Assembly (NCBI GenBank): GCA_003222935.1
Contig: QHXL01000500.1
Coordinates: forward strand, 1 to 5,910
Length of the DNA stretch: 5,910 nucleotides
Reading direction: 5' to 3'
Origin: Acidobacteriota bacterium
GTDB taxonomy: Bacteria > Acidobacteriota > Blastocatellia > Pyrinomonadales > Pyrinomonadaceae
A program made the translations under genes and the position numbers. Positions within the stretch are counted from its first letter, which is position 1; each line of letters starts with the position of its first letter. The notes beneath the pieces are model-generated. The model made no database searches. It was not told the origin of the DNA and saw only the letters and a program-made list of their open reading frames with translations. This document shows positions 1 to 5,273 of this stretch, in pieces.

Positions 1-915
1 AATTAACGAACCCTGCGAATTCATCAAGTTCCATGTTTGCCCGCTGTCGTCCGATCGATAAAAACCTCCACCAGGTTTTGCTTCGATGAGCGCGTAAACT
101 CGATCGGGTTTAGCAGCGGTCACTGCCAAGTTTGCTTTGCCGATCAACTCGCCGGGTAAACCAGTTGATATCTTTGTAAAGTGTTCGCCTGCATCCGTAC
201 TCTTATAAAACCCGCCTTCACGTGAGCCACTGATAATTGTCCATGGTTTCCGTTCGAGTCGCGACATCCACGCGTAAACAACATTTGGATTTCCTGGCTG
301 AAGCTCGACGTCCATCGCGCCAATTTCATCGGAGACGAACAATACTTTGCGCCATGTTTGTCAGCCGTCAGTTGTCTTGAACACGCCTCGCTCAGCATTC
401 GACTTAAAAATGTCGCCAACTGCCGAGACCCAAACAATGTCTGGATTTGTCGGGTGAATTCGAACTCCGCCAATCTGACCCGCTTTGTAAAGTCCAATGG
501 CTTTCCATGTACTGCCGCCATCGGTCGATTTGTACATGCCACGTCCAGTGGAGACGTTGCTGCGAACACCGTCTGATCCAGTGCCAAGGTAGATTACCGC
601 CGGGTCAGAGTCCGCTACGGCGACACAACCTATCGATCCGAGTGGCACTTTGCCGTCTGTGATTGGAATCCATGTCGCGCCGCTATCAGTGGTGCGAAAC
701 AATCCACCGCTCGCAACACCCATGTAGAAAGTCTTTGGTTGTGAGGGCACACCTGTGACTGTTGTGACGCGGCCACCGCGCGATGGCCCAACGAGGCGGT
801 AGCGTAACCCCTTGAACATGCCAGGGTCGACGTTCTCAGGTTTCAGGGACGACTGTGCGAAAGTAGCTGAGCCAAGCGTCAAGACTGCGAGTAACAGAAA
901 AAGAGAGCGGTACAT
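1..915 (-). pseudogene. Secreted Asp-box (BNR/sortilin-like) repeat protein, N-terminal part, interrupted by an in-frame TGA
   Basis: The reading frame starts at an ATG at 915, runs 184 codons to a TGA at 361-363, and then stays open in the same frame for 120 codons to the window edge. The start at 915 is preferred over an in-frame ATG at 939 because GGAGGA lies six bases upstream and the protein then begins with a clean signal peptide (MYRSLFLLLAVLTLGSATFA, about residues 1-20). Asp-box motifs (S/T-x-D-x-G-x-T-W) are visible as RTTDSGATW (about 74-82), KSTDGGSTW (about 129-137), KTTDG-stop-QTW, KSTDAGEHF and RSDDSGQTW, which is typical of beta-propeller BNR/VPS10-like exported proteins. The stop sits where the conserved Asp-box glycine is expected, so one G-to-T change of GGA would explain it. 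The C-terminal part lies outside the window. The substrate is unknown; family members are often labelled glycosyl hydrolases without proof. It is either a young pseudogene or a base-calling error. Confidence 0.85.
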
Positions 916-921
916 GGGTCG

Positions 922-927
922 TCCTCC
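922..927 (-). promoter_or_regulatory. Shine-Dalgarno site of the Asp-box protein gene
   Basis: The minus strand reads GGAGGA, then CGACCC, then ATG. This near-consensus ribosome site with a six-base spacer decides the start at 915 rather than the upstream in-frame ATG at 939, which would put the charged stretch ALGGRP in front of the signal peptide. Confidence 0.75.
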
Positions 928-1015
928 AAGGGCAGGCATTCAGTTACTTATTTAGGAAGCTTAGCCGAAGGTTTAAAGCGTTAGAGCATAAGGCGGTCAC
1001 GTGTACTTGTAAATC

Positions 1016-1612
1016 TCATGCTGGCGCTAACCATCCGCTGATCTTGCGCGAAACAGTTCGGAAGAACTTGAGTATGCGGTGGAAAAGGTAGACTGAAATG
1101 CCTACGCCTAAAGCAACGATAATGAACAGGAGGATCGGAAAGAATACTGAAGCAATCGTCGCTGAAATCGCGACCACGTCTTCGACAATACTCGCAAGGA
1201 CATTGGAAACAGGTTCTGGACTCGTGTTGAGGATAGCCCTGGTAGCTGCTTTGGTTCCGTGTGAACTTAACGCCAGTCCGCCGCCAAGCAATAGTGCTAT
1301 CACTTGAATGCTGCGATCGAAATCGCCAAGTGCCGCGGCGGCAAGTACGGCTCCGGCCGGCACGCGAATGAAAGTGTGAATAACATCCCAGGTACTATCT
1401 ATCCATGGCACTTTGTCGGCTACGAACTCTACGATATACAACGCAACGGCAACTCCGATTACCCACCAACTCGTTAGCGCGTCGAGTTCACCTGGAAGCG
1501 GAAGGTGAGCGAATCGGCTCAACAAACCCAACGTCGCAACACAAGCATAGAGGTTAATGCCCGAAACCCAGGCCGATCCCATGGCGATCGCAAGAGTGGA
1601 AATTAGGCTCAT
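1016..1612 (-). CDS. DUF4126 family integral membrane protein
   Basis: This 198-residue, strongly hydrophobic protein matches the DUF4126 pattern: GINLYA near residues 18-23, TSWWVIG near 47-53, ALYIVEFVADKVPWIDSTWD near 57-76 followed by IHTFIRVPAGA, and SHGTKAATRAILNTSPEP near 117-134. Likely membrane segments lie at about 4-30, 49-65, 84-96, 102-116 and 142-178, ending in a basic tail (HRILKFFRTVSRK). The molecular function of DUF4126 is not known; position in the cytoplasmic membrane is inferred from hydrophobicity. It ends in TGA, 100 bp upstream of the Asp-box gene on the same strand, and is divergent from the kinase gene. No Shine-Dalgarno is visible before the ATG; instead a perfect TATAAT lies six bases upstream, suggesting a leaderless message. 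Length and motifs look complete. Confidence 0.85.
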   Translation of the reverse strand: MSLISTLAIAMGSAWVSGINLYACVATLGLLSRFAHLPLPGELDALTSWWVIGVAVALYIVEFVADKVPWIDSTWDVIHTFIRVPAGAVLAAAALGDFDRSIQVIALLLGGGLALSSHGTKAATRAILNTSPEPVSNVLASIVEDVVAISATIASVFFPILLFIIVALGVGISVYLFHRILKFFRTVSRKISGWLAPA

Positions 1613-1618
1613 GGGCTG

Positions 1619-1624
1619 ATTATA
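1619..1624 (-). promoter_or_regulatory. Candidate -10 box (TATAAT) for a leaderless DUF4126 transcript
   Basis: On the minus strand a perfect TATAAT is followed by CAGCCC and then the start ATG. A transcript beginning the usual six to seven bases after the -10 box would start at or next to the A of ATG. No convincing -35 hexamer is seen 16-18 bases upstream, and no ribosome site fits in the spacer. The box lies in a 57-bp divergent region that also carries GGGCTGA twice, 15 bp apart (from 1613 and from 1628). Confidence 0.45.
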
Positions 1625-1669
1625 ACTGGGCTGACCTTTGTCGGCTCAGTTATTCTGAAGTAACAAAAC

Positions 1670-2656
1670 ATGTCGCTACTCGACCACGCTCCGAAATTCA
1701 ACATTGGCGAGGCTGTTGAGATTCTAAAGAGTCTCTACGGCATGGACGTGTCGGCTGAGGCGTTGGCAAGCGAGCGCGACCAGAACTTCCTGGTCGTTGC
1801 AGATACAGGCGAACGCTTTGTCTTGAAAATTGCCAACTCCCTTGAGAGTCGCGAATTACTCGAGGCACAAAACAATGCAATGGACCATCTGCATAGCCGC
1901 GGCGTGCTCAGTGCTACGGTTGTGTTGTCGCGTTCAGAGAATTCAATTTCAGAACTCGTTTCACTGTCGGGGGCAAAGCACTATGTGCGTCTTGTTGGCT
2001 ATCTCCCCGGTGTCCCGTTTGCAAAAATCAAAAGCCAACCGAAGTGGCTGGTGGAACTGGGTAGAACCCTGGGTGTGTTAACGAAAGCTCTTTCAAGTTT
2101 CGATCAGACGGCTCTCCATGACGTTGTCGACGGTTACATAGCGTTAGTTGAACCTGGTGAGTTGAGGTCGCAGGTAGAGCGGTGCGTCGCAGAATTTAAG
2201 GCACTTAAGTTAACCGCTCTGCCGTGCAGTGTGATCCACGGCGACTTCAATGATTACAACATCATTGTTGACGAAGAGAGCGCTACGCTAGGCGTGATCG
2301 ACTTCGGCGATATGATTTACAGCTACACAGTCGGGGAACTTTCGGTGGCGCTTGCCTACGCGGTTCTGGACGAAATGGATCCTTTGTCGGTCGTTAGCGA
2401 CGTTGTTTGCGGATATGTTTCGCGGTGGCAATTGAATGCAGACGAAGTGGAGTCAGTATGGCCGCTGATGCTTATGCGTCTGTGTATGAGCGTTTGTCTG
2501 GCGGCACATCAGCAAGCCCAGCAACCAGGAAATGCATATTTGGATATCAGTCAACGCTCGATAAAAGGAAGTTTGCCGGGGCTGTTGGAGATCGACGGCA
2601 GTGAGGTGTCGAAGTTAATTAAGCGAATTTGCGAAAGTAAGTTCGTCTCAGGCTGA
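1670..2656 (+). CDS. APH-fold small-molecule kinase, hydroxylysine kinase-like
   Basis: This 328-residue protein has the aminoglycoside phosphotransferase/choline kinase fold. Visible parts are the ATP-site lysine in FVLKIAN (K53), a probable helix-C glutamate in ELLEAQ (E65), the catalytic loop HGDFNDYN (190-197, base D192, metal ligand N197) and the DFG-like VIDFGDM (209-215, D211). The stretch after it, YTVGELSVALAYAVLD, resembles the hydroxylysine kinase (HYKK) subgroup rather than antibiotic-resistance kinases. The expected reaction is transfer of phosphate to a hydroxyl of a small amine, in the cytosol. A class III PLP phospho-lyase gene lies downstream on the same strand, as expected for a kinase/phospho-lyase pair; the substrate (ethanolamine, hydroxylysine or another amino alcohol) cannot be fixed from sequence. 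The ATG has only a weak GAAG nine bases upstream. It ends in TGA and is followed by a palindromic repeat. Homoserine kinase-like or fructosamine kinase-like activity is less likely. Confidence 0.82.
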   Translation: MSLLDHAPKFNIGEAVEILKSLYGMDVSAEALASERDQNFLVVADTGERFVLKIANSLESRELLEAQNNAMDHLHSRGVLSATVVLSRSENSISELVSLSGAKHYVRLVGYLPGVPFAKIKSQPKWLVELGRTLGVLTKALSSFDQTALHDVVDGYIALVEPGELRSQVERCVAEFKALKLTALPCSVIHGDFNDYNIIVDEESATLGVIDFGDMIYSYTVGELSVALAYAVLDEMDPLSVVSDVVCGYVSRWQLNADEVESVWPLMLMRLCMSVCLAAHQQAQQPGNAYLDISQRSIKGSLPGLLEIDGSEVSKLIKRICESKFVSG

Positions 2657-2677
2657 CGAATTTGATCAAGGTCTTTT

Positions 2678-2854
2678 ACCGCAAAGCGGTTGCGACCCAA
2701 AGCCCAGGGTTGCTGCGCTTTGGCAGCTACCCTGGGAAAAGACGTACAAGCAATCCAACCCCAACGGGGTTGCGTCGAAACGGGTGGCCATCTACCCAGG
2801 GTAGCCGCCAAAGCTCGGCAACCCTGGGCTCTGGGTCGCAACCGCTTCGCGGTT
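2678..2854. repeat. Large palindromic repeat element with terminal and central hairpins
   Basis: Two 59-bp arms (2678-2736 and 2795-2853) are inverted copies matching at 54 of 59 positions by eye. They flank a 58-bp centre that has its own perfect hairpin, CAACCCC-AAC-GGGGTTG (2756-2772). Each outer end is itself a small palindrome: ACCGC-AAA-GCGGT on the left, AACCGC-TTC-GCGGTT on the right. The arms share blocks such as GGTTGCGACCCA, AGCCCAGGGTTGC and GCTACCCTGGG. Open frames across it on both strands are by-products of the palindrome. It fills most of the gap between the kinase and phospho-lyase genes. It has the build of a mobile non-coding palindromic element (MITE/REP-like); no transposase is present. 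It could attenuate transcription into the downstream gene. Confidence 0.85.
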
Positions 2855-2894
2855 AAGAGAATTATCAGAACCTAAAAGTTAACTGGCCAAACTG

Positions 2895-4231
2895 ATGAGC
2901 AACAACCCTTCGCCTTCCAAGGCACAAACACTCGCCGCGCGAGGCCAGTTTTTCGCCGGCAATCTTAGTATCGCGTACAAGAATCCTCTCAAGATCGTGC
3001 GCGGTGAGATGCAATACCTATACGACGACGAAGGACGCCAGTATCTCGACGCTTACAACAACGTCGCACATGTAGGTCATTGTCACCCGCGAGTAGTCAA
3101 AGCCGCTCAAGATCAAATGGCCATCCTCAACACAAACACCAGGTACCTCGGCGACCAGATCATTAGTTACGCCGAACGACTAACCGCGACACTACCGGAC
3201 TCGCTGAATGTTTGTTTCTTTGTTAACTCCGGAAGTGAAGCTAACGAACTCGCACTACGTCTCGCTCGAGCACACACGGGAGCGCGCGACTTAGTTGTTC
3301 TTGATCATGCCTATCACGGCAATACGACCACCCTGATCGATATCAGTCCTTACAAACACGATGGACCAGGTGGCTCAGGTGCGCCACAGTGGGTTCATAA
3401 AGTTCCATTACCCGACCTGTATAGAGGTCTGTATCGAGCGGAGGACGACGAGGCAAGTGAAAAGTATGTGCGTCACGTCAAGGAAGTCCTCGAAAAGATC
3501 GGTCGCGGGCATCTTTGTGGCTTTATTGCTGAATCACTCCCCCGGAGGATTATCTCGGTGCGGTCTACACTGAAATACGCGCTGCCGGAGGTCTATGTAT
3601 TGCTGACGAAGTGCAGACAGGATATGGACGCATTGGTAAACACTTCTGGGGGTTCGAAAGTTACGATGTCACTCCCGACATAGTTGTTTTAGGAAAGCCC
3701 ATTGGTAACGGACATCCGATTGGAGCAGTTGTAACCACGCGTGAAATTGCGTCATCGTTTGAAAACGGCATGGAGTTTTTCAGCACGTTTGGAGGCAACA
3801 ACGTTTCGTGCGCCATCGGAGTTGAGGTGCTGAATGTGGTGCTCGAAGAACAGTTGCAGTCTCACGCCATGGCGGTTGGAGATTCAATGCTGGGAGGACT
3901 TCGTGAATTGATGAGTCGACACGAGATCATCGGCGACGTACGCGGGTCGGGAATGTTCTTAGGAGTTGAGTTAGTTAAGAGTAGAGACACGCGTGAGCCG
4001 GCAACTGCAGAGGCTGACGTTGTTGTAAATGGGATGCGAGACTCAGGAATATTACTGGGAACGGATGGCCCATTTCATAACGTGCTGAAGATTCGCCCGC
4101 CTATGCCGTTCACTCGCGAGGACGCTGACCGACTCGTGAGCACTCTCGATAACATTCTATTAGTCGACCTTATTAACCGTAGAGACCAAGAGATGCAGAG
4201 TTTTCACAGAGAAAAGCGTGGCCCACTTTGA
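2895..4231 (+). pseudogene. Class III PLP phospho-lyase (ethanolamine-phosphate/phosphohydroxylysine type), frameshifted
   Basis: The N-terminal frame runs 2895-3683. Family similarity holds for 215 residues, to FIAESL (codon ending 3539), then jumps to another frame at 3542 ([17 protein letters not shown]) and continues 229 codons to the TGA ending at 4231. The rejoined protein has class III aminotransferase marks: NSGSEAN (111-117, PLP phosphate), HAYHGNT (138-144), [11 protein letters not shown] (cofactor Asp at 3605-3607) and [12 protein letters not shown] (Schiff-base Lys at 3695-3697), then [22 protein letters not shown] and [15 protein letters not shown]. These fit the ETNPPL/PHYKPL ammonia phospho-lyases. 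The family normally has about nine residues, including a GGQ-type turn, between the AES and P-x-x-Y motifs; here they are missing, so a deletion of 3n+1 bases (about 25) is likely. Restored length would be about 450, the usual size. Neither half could work alone: the first lacks the PLP lysine. No clear ribosome site precedes the ATG; N-terminal similarity supports it. Assembly error is possible. Confidence 0.87.
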
Positions 4232-4280
4232 GAAAGTCGGTTAGAATCCCTCACCCCAAATTACAAATCCCGACGGGCAT

Positions 4281-4288
4281 GGAGGTGA
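4281..4288 (+). promoter_or_regulatory. Strong Shine-Dalgarno in a small hairpin before the four-Cys protein
   Basis: GGAGGTGA lies six bases before the ATG at 4295 and is the best ribosome site in the window. Its GAGG can pair with CCTC just before the ATG across a five-base loop (TGAAT), so the site could be partly masked. An overlapping ATG at 4279 is in another frame and gives no sensible product. Confidence 0.7.
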
Positions 4289-4294
4289 ATCCTC

Positions 4295-4624
4295 ATGAAT
4301 CGAAACACTCTTGAACGAGATCTCAAGAAAGTTGGTGTAAGTCTTAAAGGCTGGTTGCCGGTGTTGCAATGTGATGTTTGCAAGCATCACTGGGAACCTT
4401 TTAGCGCTGCAGTCGGTGCAAGTGCGCCGACAGTTCGCTTCGACTACTGGCAGTGCAAAAACAAATGTAACGCGGGAGCCCAACCCAGTCATGAGTTACA
4501 AACTGCCCTGCCGAAGTACATTGTGATCAACGACGTTCCGGGAATGTTGTTTGGTGAAGAGGACCGGGAGGAGTTTGAAGAATACGTGCAGTCGATGGAC
4601 GCGACGATAATTCCAAATAATTAA
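4295..4624 (+). CDS. Small four-cysteine, zinc-ribbon-like protein of unknown function
   Basis: I do not recognise a named family for this 109-residue protein. It has a CDVC pair (C26, C29) followed by KHHWEPF, and a second pair CKNKC (C54, C58) within YWQCKNKCN. The spacing of the two knuckles is what a zinc ribbon would need. The tail is acidic (GEEDREEFEEYVQSMD, about 87-102) with no membrane segment or signal peptide, so it is probably cytosolic. The start is supported by GGAGGTGA six bases upstream. It begins 63 bp after the phospho-lyase gene on the same strand and its end converges on the minus-strand gene at 4643, with only 18 bp between stops. Nucleic-acid or protein binding is possible for a zinc ribbon but nothing here shows it. 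Confidence 0.75.
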   Translation: MNRNTLERDLKKVGVSLKGWLPVLQCDVCKHHWEPFSAAVGASAPTVRFDYWQCKNKCNAGAQPSHELQTALPKYIVINDVPGMLFGEEDREEFEEYVQSMDATIIPNN

Positions 4625-4642
4625 ATCGCAGCACTCAATCAC

Positions 4643-5056
4643 TCAATCTCGCGAGAGCATAAACGAAAGCGAGTGGCCGCTGGCTGTCCAACCTTCCTTT
4701 GAATAGGCGATCGGCAAATCAACTACCGCAGATGTTTCGCTCTCATCTGCCCAAACGCAATCTGAGACTTGCTCACATCTCAGCAGATAGTGTTCCAGCC
4801 CGGTGAAGACGCTTCGCCAGTAACCACCGTAGAGTGTTTTGTAAACAATCCCGCCTACTTCTACATAGACTCTATTACCGCTGATGATCTTGTAATTGAT
4901 TCGGCCGAGCAGGTCGAGCACCAGGGTTTGTTCTCGAATCGTGGGATTCTCATTCGTTCGCGCTGGACGGGGAATACAGTCCGTCTCGCGGACGTCAACG
5001 TCCCGCCATCTTTCGGGAATGTATTGGAGTCGCCGTCGGTTAGCTTCGCGATCCAT
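4643..5056 (-). CDS. Hypothetical protein, 137 residues
   Basis: I recognise no family. The ATG at 5056 is the first possible start, because an in-frame TAA lies immediately upstream (5060-5062), and GAGGT sits five bases before it, a good ribosome site. The N-terminus is rich in arginine and charged residues (MDREANRRRLQYIPERWRD). The middle looks like beta strands (GRINYKIISGNRVYVEVGG, then IVYKTLYGGYW), and the C-terminus has scattered aromatics. No signal peptide or membrane helix is seen. Three cysteines (C27, C94, C100) form no clear motif. A competing plus-strand frame at 4769-5083 would need a TTG start and has no ribosome site, so the minus-strand frame is preferred. The gene lies downstream of the exonuclease gene on the same strand, separated by the palindromic repeat, and converges on the four-Cys gene. 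Confidence 0.65.
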   Translation of the reverse strand: MDREANRRRLQYIPERWRDVDVRETDCIPRPARTNENPTIREQTLVLDLLGRINYKIISGNRVYVEVGGIVYKTLYGGYWRSVFTGLEHYLLRCEQVSDCVWADESETSAVVDLPIAYSKEGWTASGHSLSFMLSRD

Positions 5057-5061
5057 CCGTT

Positions 5062-5066
5062 ACCTC
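5062..5066 (-). promoter_or_regulatory. Shine-Dalgarno site of the 137-residue hypothetical protein
   Basis: The minus strand reads GAGGT, then AACGG, then ATG. The site partly overlaps the in-frame TAA that closes the frame upstream. It is the main reason to prefer the minus-strand gene over the overlapping plus-strand frame. Confidence 0.6.
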
Positions 5067-5173
5067 GTGGGTCTGCTTTGTGAGGTGGCGCTTAGTTTAG
5101 TCTTGAGTCGTGCAGAACGCCAGAAAGATTTTGGAAGTCACGTGGTTATACGAACTTCGGAATTCTTTCCAAG

Positions 5174-5270
5174 TCTCTGTGCTACCTCTGTGCCTCTGGG
5201 TCTCTGTGGTTGAGTGAGTTGCTGAGTTAATAAACCACAGAGACCCAGAGGCACAGAGGAAGCACAGAGA
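5174..5270. repeat. Palindromic CACAGAG-type repeat forming a long hairpin
   Basis: Two 38-bp arms (5174-5211 and 5233-5270) are inverted copies with a single mismatch, separated by a 21-base loop. Each arm is built from repeated CACAGAG/CTCTGTG units, for example CACAGAGACC and GGCACAGAGG. The right arm ends three bases before the TAG (5274-5276) of the exonuclease gene, so the hairpin forms directly behind that gene and could stop or stabilise its transcript. There is no U-rich tail on the minus strand after it, so it is not a textbook intrinsic terminator. From memory, this wording of repeat is found in intergenic regions of many environmental genomes. The rest of this gap, 5084-5173, shows nothing I can name. 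Confidence 0.85.
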
Positions 5271-5273
5271 AAC

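Noticed and set aside
361..363. Reassigned genetic code (UGA read as glycine) as an explanation for the in-frame TGA
   Set aside because: The DUF4126, kinase and 137-residue genes end at TGA at natural family or frame ends, and reading through them gives no family-like sequence.
144..587. 147-codon minus-strand frame beneath the Asp-box gene
   Set aside because: It is out of frame with the Asp-box repeats, has no signal or domain, and its composition is that of a shadow frame.
1670..2656. Aminoglycoside resistance gene
   Set aside because: The fold is shared, but the DFG-region and following helix look like hydroxylysine kinase, and the neighbour is a PLP phospho-lyase.
2551..2875. Three overlapping open frames of 61-96 codons on both strands across the kinase 3' end and the gap
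   Set aside because: They are translations of the palindromic repeat: the same peptide-like pieces (KAQGC, ALAATLG, LGRNRFAVK) appear from both strands because the arms are inverted copies. None has a ribosome site or a known domain.
3537..3545. Programmed ribosomal frameshift at the C-run
   Set aside because: There is no classical slippery heptamer, and a shift would still leave out the conserved loop of about nine residues. Deletion explains more.
4769..5083. Plus-strand 104-codon frame as a gene
   Set aside because: It needs a TTG start, has no ribosome site, and is opposed by a minus-strand frame with an ATG and GAGGT.
2678..5270. CRISPR array from the short repeated units in the two intergenic repeats
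   Set aside because: The repeats are inverted pairs, without regular spacers or cas genes.
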